Source of the DNA: a bacterium
GTDB lineage: Bacteria; Patescibacteriota; Minisyncoccia; UBA6257; 2-01-FULL-56-20
Assembly (NCBI GenBank): GCA_021777495.1
Contig: JAJYDL010000005.1
Location: forward strand, 1-35,048
DNA: 35,048 bases
Direction: 5' to 3'
Of this stretch, positions 1 through 7,855 are shown piece after piece; within the stretch, counting starts at the first letter, position 1; the number at the start of each line of letters is the position of its first letter. Made by a program: the position numbers and the translations under genes. Under the pieces are notes generated by a model. That model was not told where the DNA came from, searched no databases, and saw nothing but the letters and a program-made list of their open reading frames with translations.

Positions 1-2
1 AC

Positions 3-365
3 ACCGAGGAAGGCGATCGCGTCTATCTCAGATTGAAACCCGCCATCGCACCCTATAAAGCGGCCGTATTCCCGCTCCTCGCGAACAAGCCGGCGCTCGT
101 CGAAAAGGCGCGCGCCATTTACGACGGACTCCGCGCGCGGTTCCCGGTCGCGTGGGACGACCGAGGCAACATCGGCAAGCGCTACTATGCGCAGGATGAG
201 ATCGGGACGCCGTTCTGCGTCACGGTCGATTTTGCGACCCTCGGCGAGAGCGAGGATCCTTCGCAAAAGGACACGGTGACCGTGCGCAATCGCGACACGG
301 GGACCCAGGAGCGCGTTCCGGTGGCAGGGCTCGCCGAATATCTCCATGGCAAAATTTATCGTTAA
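3..365 (+). CDS. glyS: Glycyl-tRNA synthetase, C-terminal end (5' end outside window)
   Basis: The reading frame is open from the left edge, so only the last 120 or so codons are present. The segment matches the class II anticodon-binding domain of the single-chain (alpha2) glycyl-tRNA synthetase. The core is RLKPAIAPYKAAVFPLL, followed by DDRGNIGKRYYAQDEIGTP, then CVTVDF and DTVTVRNRDT near the end. The enzyme charges tRNA-Gly in the cytoplasm. The TTG at 33 lies inside the domain and is not the true start. The stop overlaps the murA start by 20 nt, so the two genes are probably co-transcribed. The family call is strong; the catalytic domain cannot be inspected here. Confidence 0.93.
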   Translation, partial: TEEGDRVYLRLKPAIAPYKAAVFPLLANKPALVEKARAIYDGLRARFPVAWDDRGNIGKRYYAQDEIGTPFCVTVDFATLGESEDPSQKDTVTVRNRDTGTQERVPVAGLAEYLHGKIYR

Positions 366-1674
366 GGGAGGGAAGCCGCTTTTCGGGGAGGTGGTCATTG
401 CGGGCGCGAAGAATGCGGCATCGAAAATGTTCGTGGCGTCGCTCCTCACGGAGGAACGGTGCATTTTCAAGAGCGTTCCGGCGATCGGCGAGCTCGAGAT
501 CGTATACGAGCTCCTGCGTTCGATAGGCACCGAGATGGAGGTGGCGGGTCCTACCGCGAGCGTTGCGACGCCCGTCGTCAGGAACAACCGCGTGACGCAG
601 CTGTCCCGGAAGAACCGGATCCCGATCCTCGCACTCGGGCCGCTCCTCGCGCGGACCGGCGAGGCGGAAGTGCCGGTGCTCGGAGGCGACAAGATAGGCC
701 CCCGGCCGGTGGACATCCACCTTTCGGGGCTCGAAAAGCTCGGCGCGAAGATCGAAGTGACCCCCGCGAGCTTTCGCGCATGGGCCCCGGACGGCGGTCT
801 GCGCGGTGCGGAGATCGATCTCCGCTTCCCGAGCGTCGGCGCGACGGAGAACATCATGCTTGCCGCGGTGCTCGCAAAGGGGAGGACCGTCATCAGAAAC
901 GCCGCACTCGAGCCGGAGATCATCGATCTTGTGAAGCTTCTTCAGAAGATGGGCGCGATCATCGAGCTTTCGCCGCCGCGGACGATCACGATCGAGGGCG
1001 TGTCCGCACTCCATGGGACGACGCACCGCGTGATGCCCGACCGCAACGAGGCGGTATCCTTCGCCTGCCTTGCGATCGCGACGGACGGACGCATCAAGCT
1101 CAAAGGCGCGGTTCAGGAGCATCTCATCACGTTCCTCAATACCGTGCGCCGTCTCGGCGGCGAATTCGAGGTGGCGGAGGACGGCATCGCCTTTTGGCGC
1201 GCAAAAGGAGGAGGGGACGACGGGGGTCCGGGCGGGGATCTCTTCCCGCTCACGGTCCGCACGGATGTCCATCCGGGATTCATGACCGACTGGCAGCAGC
1301 CGCTCGCGGTGCTGCTCACCCAGGCTGGGGGCGTGTCGGCGATCCATGAAACGATCTATGAGGACCGTTTCGCTTACGCGAAGGATCTGAACGTGATGGG
1401 CGCGAAGATCTCCGTTTCGACGGAATGCCCCCCGGGTGACCCTTGCCGTTTCGCGGGAAAGGGCTTTCCGCATTTCGCGACGATCGAAGGGCCGGTATCG
1501 CTCGAATCGACGAACCTCACGGTGCGCGACCTCCGCTCGGGCATCGTGGACATCCTTGCCGCGCTTGTTGCGAAAGGCGTTTCGGAAATCGACGGAGCCG
1601 AGGAGATAGACCGCGGATACGAACATATCGACGAACGCCTCCGGCAGCTCGGGGCGGACATTACGAGGGGCTGA
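346..1674 (+). CDS. murA: UDP-N-acetylglucosamine 1-carboxyvinyltransferase (MurA)
   Basis: This 442-residue protein has the full length of MurA, which transfers enolpyruvate from PEP to UDP-GlcNAc in the first committed step of peptidoglycan synthesis. The K22-N23 pair in AGAKNAA and R120 in GPRPVDIHLSGLEKLGA fall at the same numbers as in E. coli MurA. The loop residue that is Cys115 in E. coli is Asp115 here (GGDKIG). Asp at this site is known in naturally fosfomycin-insensitive MurA enzymes such as those of mycobacteria and chlamydiae. Further conserved pieces are TDWQQPL and VRDLRSGI, which fit the Asp305 and Arg397 regions. The gene overlaps the glyS end and needs no promoter of its own. 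murC, murG and ftsW are elsewhere in the window on the other strand. Confidence 0.96.
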   Translation: MAKFIVKGGKPLFGEVVIAGAKNAASKMFVASLLTEERCIFKSVPAIGELEIVYELLRSIGTEMEVAGPTASVATPVVRNNRVTQLSRKNRIPILALGPLLARTGEAEVPVLGGDKIGPRPVDIHLSGLEKLGAKIEVTPASFRAWAPDGGLRGAEIDLRFPSVGATENIMLAAVLAKGRTVIRNAALEPEIIDLVKLLQKMGAIIELSPPRTITIEGVSALHGTTHRVMPDRNEAVSFACLAIATDGRIKLKGAVQEHLITFLNTVRRLGGEFEVAEDGIAFWRAKGGGDDGGPGGDLFPLTVRTDVHPGFMTDWQQPLAVLLTQAGGVSAIHETIYEDRFAYAKDLNVMGAKISVSTECPPGDPCRFAGKGFPHFATIEGPVSLESTNLTVRDLRSGIVDILAALVAKGVSEIDGAEEIDRGYEHIDERLRQLGADITRG

Positions 1675-1681
1675 CGGATAT

Positions 1682-1710
1682 TTTACAGAACTCGCCGGAA
1701 AGGATATAAT
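1682..1710 (+). promoter_or_regulatory. Sigma70-type promoter for the gene at 1741
   Basis: TTTACA (1682-1687) and a perfect TATAAT (1705-1710) are separated by 17 nt. Transcription should begin near 1717, giving a leader of about 24 nt that carries GGGAG (1731-1735) five nt before the ATG. This is one of the minority of promoters here with a real Shine-Dalgarno leader. Confidence 0.75.
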
Positions 1711-1740
1711 GTTCGGCAGTTCCGCATCACGGGAGTTATT

Positions 1741-2145
1741 ATGAGACCGAATGTCCGCCGCTGTACCGCCAACGGAGTCGTTGCAATCGCCGCCGAAGTC
1801 GATTATCAGATCGCCAAGGCATACTTCCATCCCCGCGCCGTGCTCGTGGGGCATGAACCGAGAACGAGCACGCCCTCGCCGCTCTTCTGCCTTTTCTTCA
1901 CGGACAGCGAACAGCGGAGGAGCGAGCTCGGCTCGCTCTATACGGGGTCCCTCGAGGACTGCCGATCGCTCATCGCGGATTGCGACGTGAAGGAGGGGGA
2001 TTTTTTCATCCCGAAATTCGACACGTATCCGCGCAGGCGCTATATCCCGGTTCCGCTCCGGGCCGCGCGCACGCTCATCGAGGGAAAGATCGCCCAGACG
2101 GGGGCGCATCGCGAAGCCTTGGTGGAGAGGATGGTCGGATCATAG
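1741..2145 (+). CDS. Hypothetical protein, 134 aa
   Basis: I do not recognise this family. The product is a soluble-looking protein with no membrane segment. It is rich in Arg and contains short aromatic patches such as FCLFFTD and GDFFIPKFDTYPRRRYIPVPL. The start is well supported: a consensus promoter lies upstream, GGGAG sits five nt before the ATG, and a rho-independent terminator follows the stop, so the gene is a single transcription unit. Having its own promoter, leader and terminator argues that it is real and not a chance reading frame. The longer minus-strand frame over this region is an antisense shadow. Confidence 0.65.
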   Translation: MRPNVRRCTANGVVAIAAEVDYQIAKAYFHPRAVLVGHEPRTSTPSPLFCLFFTDSEQRRSELGSLYTGSLEDCRSLIADCDVKEGDFFIPKFDTYPRRRYIPVPLRAARTLIEGKIAQTGAHREALVERMVGS

Positions 2146-2170
2146 GACTTCCGCCGATCTCGGCAACACG

Positions 2171-2202
2171 GTCCGTGCGCACATCGCGTACGGGCTTTTT
2201 TT
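2171..2202 (+). terminator. Rho-independent terminator after the 1741 gene
   Basis: A 9-bp stem (2171-2179 with 2187-2195, including G-T pairs) closes a 7-nt loop and is followed directly by seven T residues (2196-2202). It lies 25 nt after the stop codon of the small hypothetical gene. Confidence 0.8.
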
Positions 2203-2276
2203 ATGTCCTCTGTCGGGGTATTATGGGAAAAGAATAGCGACGCAATGGCATCGACCATTGCCGGTCATCCTCCGCT

Positions 2277-2307
2277 GGGGCCGTCCTCTCTTATCCTGGA
2301 CGGCCCC
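2277..2307. terminator. Strong hairpin, second terminator-like element upstream of mreB
   Basis: A perfect 10-bp GC-rich stem, GGGGCCGTCC (2277-2286) with GGACGGCCCC (2298-2307), closes an 11-nt loop. It is followed by only GAATTTTG, so the T tract is weak. It sits between the first terminator and the mreB promoter and probably insulates mreB from upstream transcription. The rest of the 2146-2360 gap holds only the terminator at 2171 and the mreB promoter. Confidence 0.55.
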
Positions 2308-2324
2308 GAATTTTGCCCATATTT

Positions 2325-2353
2325 TTGCATTTTCATTGATTTTCGCGTAAAAT
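2325..2353 (+). promoter_or_regulatory. mreB promoter, predicted leaderless
   Basis: TTGCAT (2325-2330) and TAAAAT (2348-2353) are separated by 17 nt. Only seven nt lie between the -10 box and the mreB ATG at 2361, so transcription should start at or one base before the start codon. No Shine-Dalgarno sequence is present. Confidence 0.75.
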
Positions 2354-2360
2354 ACTCATC

Positions 2361-3368
2361 ATGTTTGGAAAGAAAATAGGCATCGATCTTGGTACTGCGA
2401 ACACGGTGGTTTTCGTGCCGGGAAGGGGATTTATCATCAATGAGCCCACTATTGTGGCGCTTACGAAACCCGACAACGGCGTGCTTGCCGTGGGCCTTGA
2501 AGCGAAAGAGATGATCGGGCGAACCCCCGACGAGATCGTGGCGTACCGTCCCCTCAAGGAGGGCGTGATCGCCGATTACTACATCACGAAGGCGATGCTC
2601 ACGTATTTTGTGAGCAAAGCGTCCGGCTGGTTCAATATCGTGAAGCCCGACGTCGTGATCTCGGTCCCCGCCGGCATCACCCAGACCGAACGCCGCGCCG
2701 TGATGAATGCCGCGCGGGAGGCGGGCGCGGGCAATGCGTTCATCGTGCGCGAGCCGATCCTTGCCGCGCTCGGCGCGGGCATTCCCATCAACGCCCGTTC
2801 GGGCAATATGATCATCAACATCGGAGGCGGCACCTCCGAGCAGGCGGTGATCGCGCTCGGCAACATCGTTTCGTGGAACTCGCTCCGCATCGCGGGCAAT
2901 AAGTTCGATCAGGCGATCATGGATTATGTGAAGAAGAAATACGCGCTTGCGATCGGCGAGCAGACCGCGGAGCAGGTGAAGATCGAGATCGGTTCGGCGA
3001 TGCCGACCAAGGAAAAGATGGAATACCAGGTCCGCGGGCGCGATCTCGTCACCGGCCTTCCGAAGGACATTATCATCAATTCGAACGAGATCGCCGAGGC
3101 GCTCAACCCGCTTCTCATCGAGATCGCGACCTCCGTGCAGAACGTGTTCAATGTGACCCCGCCCGAGCTCGTGGCGGACATCATGGAAAAAGGCATCATC
3201 CTTTCCGGCGGCTCGGTGCAGCTCCACCACCTTCCCGAGTTCTTCGAGCGTTTCCTTGGCGTGCAGGCGTACGTCGCGGAAGACCCGCTCTTCTGCGTGG
3301 CGAAGGGAACCGGGCTCATCCTGAACCATCTCGACACCTACAAGCGGACGCTGCTCAATAAGCGATAG
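2361..3368 (+). CDS. mreB: Rod shape-determining actin homologue MreB
   Basis: This 335-residue bacterial actin has the length typical of MreB. It forms membrane-bound filaments that guide side-wall peptidoglycan synthesis. The phosphate-1 motif GIDLGTANT is at residues 7-15 and the second nucleotide motif is INIGGGTSE at 152-160. The conserved acidic segment REPILAALGAG keeps Glu131, the position of the catalytic Glu in the Thermotoga protein. The second motif has Asn153 where most MreB proteins have Asp (DIGGGT), which may alter ATP hydrolysis. A promoter directly abuts the ATG. The stop lies eight nt before the holB-like gene, so those two form an operon. No mreC or mreD is present in the window. 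Confidence 0.95.
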   Translation: MFGKKIGIDLGTANTVVFVPGRGFIINEPTIVALTKPDNGVLAVGLEAKEMIGRTPDEIVAYRPLKEGVIADYYITKAMLTYFVSKASGWFNIVKPDVVISVPAGITQTERRAVMNAAREAGAGNAFIVREPILAALGAGIPINARSGNMIINIGGGTSEQAVIALGNIVSWNSLRIAGNKFDQAIMDYVKKKYALAIGEQTAEQVKIEIGSAMPTKEKMEYQVRGRDLVTGLPKDIIINSNEIAEALNPLLIEIATSVQNVFNVTPPELVADIMEKGIILSGGSVQLHHLPEFFERFLGVQAYVAEDPLFCVAKGTGLILNHLDTYKRTLLNKR

Positions 3369-3376
3369 AGTAATTC

Positions 3377-4246
3377 ATGGCAATCATCGGTCACGAGCGC
3401 ACGATCGGCGACATGCAGCGGCTTGCCGGATCGGGCGCGCTCGGCCACGGCTACATCTTTTCCGGACCTTCCATGGTCGGGAAGAGAACCGTTGCGCGCG
3501 CGTTCGGGAAATTCCTCGAAAAGGGATCGTTCGAAGTGCCGGCCGAGGGAGAGGTGCTCCAGGATCTCATGGTGGTCGATCTCATGTTCATGCAGATGCG
3601 GAATCCCGAGGCGAGCGGCGACTCGATCGGTATCGATGCTGCGCGAGAGATGAAGGGGTTCTTATGGCAGCGGCCGAACGCAAGTCCGCGGCGCATCGTG
3701 ATAGTCGACGGCGCGGACCTCCTTACGACCGAAGCGCAGAACGCCCTCCTCAAGATCACGGAGGAACCGCCGGCATCGTCGCTTCTCATCCTCATCGCTT
3801 CGGATCCCGAAGCGATCCTTGCGACGATACGGTCCCGCCTTCCGGAGGTCCATTTCGGCACCGTACCCGAACGCGCGATCGCCGAATGGCTTGCCGGAAC
3901 GGAGGGCGTCACGGAGGCGCATGCGGCGTCCTTTGCGAAGCGCGCCCGGGGAACGCCGGGTCTCGCGTGGCGCCTTGCGCACGACGAAGCGTTCCGTGCG
4001 ACGCTCGAACGGGCGGAGCGCTTCCTTGCGGCCCCTGCGGCGGCGCGAAAGGATCTTATAAAGAAGCTCATCGAACCCGACGATTTCAGCCTGAGGAGGT
4101 TCCTCGAGGCGATCGTGACGGTCCTTGCCTGGCGCGATCCGTCGCCCGCGAATGCGGCCCTGTGGCACAAAGCGCTTCGCCTCTCGGAAAATGCCGGGAA
4201 CGCTCCGCTGAATCCGCGATTGCAGCTGGAGGCCCTTATGCGTTAG
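3377..4246 (+). CDS. holB: DNA polymerase III delta'-like clamp-loader subunit
   Basis: This 289-residue AAA+ protein resembles the delta' subunit of the clamp loader, which helps load the beta sliding clamp on DNA. A Walker A-type loop, GPSMVGKRT, is at residues 30-38. The diagnostic helix TTEAQNALLKITEEPP is at about 117-132. The usual arginine-finger SRC motif reads SRL here (153-155), so Arg154 is kept but Cys is not. The four-Cys zinc module found near the N terminus of most delta' and tau/gamma proteins is absent. The gene follows mreB by eight nt and has only a weak ribosome-binding site. A probable promoter for frr lies in its last codons. A DnaX-like ATPase would be the main alternative, but the small size favours delta'. 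Confidence 0.85.
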   Translation: MAIIGHERTIGDMQRLAGSGALGHGYIFSGPSMVGKRTVARAFGKFLEKGSFEVPAEGEVLQDLMVVDLMFMQMRNPEASGDSIGIDAAREMKGFLWQRPNASPRRIVIVDGADLLTTEAQNALLKITEEPPASSLLILIASDPEAILATIRSRLPEVHFGTVPERAIAEWLAGTEGVTEAHAASFAKRARGTPGLAWRLAHDEAFRATLERAERFLAAPAAARKDLIKKLIEPDDFSLRRFLEAIVTVLAWRDPSPANAALWHKALRLSENAGNAPLNPRLQLEALMR

Positions 4247-4249
4247 AAT
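4220..4249 (+). promoter_or_regulatory. Probable frr promoter inside the holB 3' end
   Basis: TTGCAG (4220-4225), an 18-nt spacer and TAGAAT (4244-4249) overlap the holB stop. Initiation would give a leader of about 25 nt before the frr ATG at 4282, without a clear Shine-Dalgarno sequence. Confidence 0.5.
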
Positions 4250-4281
4250 AATCGGGTTGCGCGAGCGCGCGCCATCGCAAT

Positions 4282-4842
4282 ATGACCATTACCGAAGAAA
4301 TAGTGAAGGAGCTCGAGTCGGCTCTCGTATCCGTGACGGGAAAGATCAAACAGGATTTCGCCCAGTTGCGGGGGAATAAGCCTTCGCCCGACATGGTGCA
4401 GGATATCCGCCTCAGTCTGTATGACCAGACGCTCAGCATCCGCGAGCTCGGGTCGCTTTCGGTGCTCCCTCCGCGGACGATCCAGATCACGGTCTGGGAT
4501 CCCGGTGCGGTCTCCGCGATCGTGAAGGCGATCGAAGGCGCGCACCTCGGTCTTTCGACGACGAACGACGGGCAGAACATCCGCTGCACGCTTTCGCCGC
4601 TCGGCAACGAACGCCGCGAGGAACTTGGCAAGCTTGTCGGAAAGATGGCGGAGGCGGCGCGCATCCAGATCCGCGCCCGGCGCGAGGAGGCAATGAAGCG
4701 TCTGAAAGATGCGAAGGGATCGAGCGCCATCACCGAGGACGACGAGTTCAAGGGAAAAGAGAAAATACAGAAATCAACCGATAAAGCGAACGCCGAGATC
4801 GAGGCCATGGTGAAGGGCAAGATCGCGGAGCTCGGAGAATAA
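4282..4842 (+). CDS. frr: Ribosome recycling factor
   Basis: This 186-residue protein has the normal RRF length and two-domain plan. RRF splits the post-termination ribosome together with EF-G. The head domain is recognisable by LPPRTIQITVWDPGAVSAIVKAIE. The three-helix bundle includes NERREELGKLVGKMAEAA, followed by the basic IRARREEAMK segment that matches the conserved arginine patch of RRF. It ends in a typical charged helix. The stop lies two nt before the protease gene, so both are translated from one message. frr often sits beside pyrH or tsf in bacteria; that linkage is not seen here. Confidence 0.95.
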   Translation: MTITEEIVKELESALVSVTGKIKQDFAQLRGNKPSPDMVQDIRLSLYDQTLSIRELGSLSVLPPRTIQITVWDPGAVSAIVKAIEGAHLGLSTTNDGQNIRCTLSPLGNERREELGKLVGKMAEAARIQIRARREEAMKRLKDAKGSSAITEDDEFKGKEKIQKSTDKANAEIEAMVKGKIAELGE

Positions 4843-4844
4843 TC

Positions 4845-5912
4845 ATGCTGATCGCCATTTTAGTAATAGTGGGGCTTTCGCTCCTCATCCTCGGACACGA
4901 GACGGGGCATTTCTTTGCGGCAAAGATGTTCGGTCTCCAGGTGGACGAATTCGGGTTCGGGTTCCCGCCCCGCATCGCCGCCAAGAAGATCGGTGACACG
5001 GAATACAGCATCAACTGGCTTCCGTTCGGGGGATTCGTGCGCATCGCGGGCGAACGGGGAGAGTTCGAGGTGGTGGATGGAGAAGGCGCTTCCGGCACGG
5101 CGGCCCAAGCCGCGGCGCCGACGGACGAATCCCGCAGGTTCTATTCTCAGCCCGCATGGAAGAAAAGCGTCATCGTGCTCGCGGGCGTTTTTACGAACTT
5201 CCTCCTCGGGTGGCTCTTCGTCTCGGTCGTATTCATGGTGGGGGTACCTCAGACGCTCGTCGTTGCGGGTACCGAACCGGGATCGCCCGCAGCGGCTGCG
5301 GGGTTGCAGCCGGGCGATATCATCAAGGGATACACGAGCGCACAGACCTTCGTTGATTACATCGACGCCCACAAAGGATCGCCCGTGACCGTTGCGGTCC
5401 TGCGGAACGATAAGGAGGTGGACTATACGCTCACGCCGCGGACGAACGTCGGTCCGGACCAGGGTGCGATCGGCGTCGCGCTCGAGGAGGGGGGTGCGGC
5501 GAGCGAGGGATTCCTTCCGTCCATCCGCGACGGGTTCATCGCGGCATGGAACGTGAGCGTTCTCACCGTGCAGGCGTTCGGCCAGCTTATCGGGCAGGTC
5601 TTCACAAAGGCATCCATCCCGTCCGGCATCGTGGGCCCCGTGGGCATATTCTCCGTGGCGGAGGAAACGGGCAAGATAGGGCTCGCATACCTCCTTCAGT
5701 TCATCGGCGTCATATCCCTCAATCTCATGGTCGTGAACTGCATACCGTTCCCCGCGCTCGACGGAGGCCGTTTCGTGGTCATCCTCATCGAAAAAATGAA
5801 GCGTTCACCCCTTCCGTACAAGATCGAGGCGTGGGTGAACGGGATAGGGTTTGCGCTTCTCCTTGCGCTCATGATCGCGCTCACTATCCGCGACGTCCAC
5901 GGCCTTCTCTGA
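4845..5912 (+). CDS. rseP: M50 site-2 (intramembrane) metalloprotease, RseP family
   Basis: This 355-residue membrane protease cleaves single-pass substrates inside the membrane, in RseP as part of envelope-stress signalling. The zinc motif HETGH is at residues 18-22 in the first transmembrane segment. A PDZ domain follows, with PGSPAAAAGLQPGDII at its core. The third zinc ligand lies in NCIPFPALDGGRF near the C terminus, between further transmembrane segments. GGAG lies seven nt before the ATG. The gene follows frr by two nt. No anti-sigma factor is present in the window, so the substrate is unknown. Confidence 0.93.
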   Translation: MLIAILVIVGLSLLILGHETGHFFAAKMFGLQVDEFGFGFPPRIAAKKIGDTEYSINWLPFGGFVRIAGERGEFEVVDGEGASGTAAQAAAPTDESRRFYSQPAWKKSVIVLAGVFTNFLLGWLFVSVVFMVGVPQTLVVAGTEPGSPAAAAGLQPGDIIKGYTSAQTFVDYIDAHKGSPVTVAVLRNDKEVDYTLTPRTNVGPDQGAIGVALEEGGAASEGFLPSIRDGFIAAWNVSVLTVQAFGQLIGQVFTKASIPSGIVGPVGIFSVAEETGKIGLAYLLQFIGVISLNLMVVNCIPFPALDGGRFVVILIEKMKRSPLPYKIEAWVNGIGFALLLALMIALTIRDVHGLL

Positions 5913-5961
5913 CGCGCCGGTTTGCGGACCTTCGCTCGTTTGGGATATTCTTATATCATAT

Positions 5962-6252
5962 ATGGCCGAAAAATCATACGAAGGGCCATCGCAATCCGAG
6001 GAACAAAAGCAGGTCATCACCGACCCCGAGTTTGCGATGGCGGAGATAGGCAACTTCCTGGAGAACGGCATCCACTCCGTAAGCCGAGCGCCCTTTACGA
6101 TAGAGATGCTCATTGAGGCGCTTGGGTCGGACAAGGATTCGCCGATGATCAAGCCGGGAGCGCTCGCGGAGGCCATGCGAAGACTGCGCATCCTCGGCAT
6201 ACTCGGATATCACGAAGATACGGACGAATATTATCTTAAAAATCTCGCATAA
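5962..6252 (+). CDS. Small hypothetical protein, 96 aa
   Basis: I do not recognise the family. The protein is acidic, with a disordered, Glu/Gln/Ser-rich start and a helical body. The C-terminal half (MRRLRILGILGYHEDTDEYYL) has the feel of a winged-helix recognition helix and wing, but this is only an impression. There is no Shine-Dalgarno sequence. An AT-rich stretch abuts the ATG, with possible boxes TTGCGG (5922-5927) and TATTCT (5946-5951) spaced 18 nt, which would give an almost leaderless message. It lies between rseP and pepA on the same strand. Confidence 0.6.
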   Translation: MAEKSYEGPSQSEEQKQVITDPEFAMAEIGNFLENGIHSVSRAPFTIEMLIEALGSDKDSPMIKPGALAEAMRRLRILGILGYHEDTDEYYLKNLA

Positions 6253-6260
6253 CCATTTAT

Positions 6261-6266
6261 TACGAT
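6261..6266 (+). promoter_or_regulatory. Possible -10 box of pepA
   Basis: TACGAT ends six nt before the ATG at 6273, the same spacing as other predicted leaderless starts in the window. No good -35 box is visible, so this is weak evidence on its own. Confidence 0.3.
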
Positions 6267-6272
6267 CGCGCC

Positions 6273-7811
6273 ATGGCATTCTCCCTATCCATCTCCGATG
6301 CGCCGCGCAATAATGCCGCGCTCGTATTTTTCGTATCCGGCGTGCGGAGCCCGAGGCATTCGCTTCTTTGGGAGCATCTTACTGCGGACGAAAAACACTA
6401 TCTTTCCGCGAAGGCGATCGAAAATGAATTTGCGATACGGGAAGGCGAGGTCAAGACGTTCGTCCTGCCGTCGCACGGCCGCCATCTGATTGCGGTCGGC
6501 GTCGCGAAGGAATGGCATGCGGCCGGAGTTCCTGTGAAAAAATATGCGATTGCATACCGCGCGGCGGTGCGGACGGCCATGCGGCAGCGTCTCGGACATC
6601 TGGCGTTCGAGGCGATTCCCGGAGGACGCGTCGACGATGATGCTGCGGGCGATCTCTGTGAAGTGGCGGCGGCGAATGTCGCGATGGCGAACTTCGAGTA
6701 TCGCGAATATAAGACGCCCTCGCCCTCCATGCCCTTGCCGTTGCGGAGCGCGGAGTTTGTGTTTGCGAAGGGTATGTCGGCAAAAGCAAGGACCTTGGCG
6801 GCGAATGGCGTGAAGAGGGGGCTCGTGATCGGCGAAGAGACGAACGAATGCCGCAGACTCCAGAATGTTCCCGGAGGGGATATGACTCCCGACGTCCTCG
6901 CGCGCCATGCGGTCATGCTCGCACGGAAACTCGGCAAGAAAGTGAAGGCGACGGTGCTCGGCGTTCCTCAGCTGGAACGGCTTGGCATGGGCGGCGTCCT
7001 TGGCGTGGGCCGCGGGTCCGCGGTGGCGCCCCGATTCATCATTCTCGAGTATATGGGCGGGAAGAAAGGGGAGCGCCCCGTGGTGCTTGTGGGTAAGGGC
7101 GTGACCTTCGATACGGGAGGACTCAATCTCAAGAGCACGGAACACATCTACGAAATGCACATGGATATGAGCGGGGGCGCCGCGGTACTTCATGCGCTTG
7201 CGGCGGCGGCGAGGCTTGGCGTAAAGAAGAATATCGTCACGCTTGTTCCTGCCGTGGAGAATATGCCTTCGGGATCCAGTTATCGCCCCGGCGATCTCCT
7301 TCGTACGATGCACGGCAAGACGATCGAGGTTTTGAACACGGATGCGGAGGGTCGCGTGATCCTTTCCGATGCCCTCGAGTATGCCAAACGGTACAACCCT
7401 TCGCTCGTAGTCGATGTAGCCACCCTCACCGGTGCCGCAATGGCCGCGCTCGGTCTCCGCTATACGGGCCTCTTTACCCCCGGTAAAGAACTCGAGGAAC
7501 GCTTCCGCGCACTCGGCGATGCAGTGGCGGATCCGGTGTGGCCTCTGCCGCTTTCGTCGGATTACGAAAACGACATCAAAGGCACGTTCGCCGACTGGGC
7601 AAATGCGGGAAAACCGGGCGCAGGGGGAGGCGCAAGCACGGCCGCAACGTTCCTTTGGCAGTTCACCAAAGACGAGAAAGGGGAGCAGTGCTATCCATGG
7701 GTTCACTTGGATATCGCGCCGCGCATGACGTCCATCGATGAGGAGTGGCTTGCAAAAGGAGGGCTTGGCACGCCGGTGCGCTTGCTCGCCCGGCTTCTTG
7801 AGGAAAAGTAG
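6273..7811 (+). CDS. pepA: M17 leucyl aminopeptidase
   Basis: This 512-residue protein is a cytosolic, two-metal aminopeptidase that removes N-terminal residues from peptides. The catalytic C-terminal domain is intact. KGVTFDTGGLNLK supplies the metal-binding Lys and Asp, MHMDMSGGAAV supplies another Asp, and NTDAEGR supplies the Asp/Glu pair and catalytic Arg. The VDVATLTGAAMAALG segment is also typical. The N-terminal domain is diverged, as is usual in this family. No Shine-Dalgarno sequence is present at the ATG. About 45 nt downstream of its stop a remnant of a LamG gene begins. Confidence 0.93.
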   Translation: MAFSLSISDAPRNNAALVFFVSGVRSPRHSLLWEHLTADEKHYLSAKAIENEFAIREGEVKTFVLPSHGRHLIAVGVAKEWHAAGVPVKKYAIAYRAAVRTAMRQRLGHLAFEAIPGGRVDDDAAGDLCEVAAANVAMANFEYREYKTPSPSMPLPLRSAEFVFAKGMSAKARTLAANGVKRGLVIGEETNECRRLQNVPGGDMTPDVLARHAVMLARKLGKKVKATVLGVPQLERLGMGGVLGVGRGSAVAPRFIILEYMGGKKGERPVVLVGKGVTFDTGGLNLKSTEHIYEMHMDMSGGAAVLHALAAAARLGVKKNIVTLVPAVENMPSGSSYRPGDLLRTMHGKTIEVLNTDAEGRVILSDALEYAKRYNPSLVVDVATLTGAAMAALGLRYTGLFTPGKELEERFRALGDAVADPVWPLPLSSDYENDIKGTFADWANAGKPGAGGGASTAATFLWQFTKDEKGEQCYPWVHLDIAPRMTSIDEEWLAKGGLGTPVRLLARLLEEK

Positions 7812-7855
7812 AAACTGAGCGCAAAAGCCCGGAGGGTTATCTGATAATATTAAAC

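Noticed and set aside
220-2109. A minus-strand open frame of 629 codons opposite glyS, murA and the 1741 gene
   Set aside because: Covers three plus-strand genes, including well-supported glyS and murA. It is Arg-rich and has no domain features.
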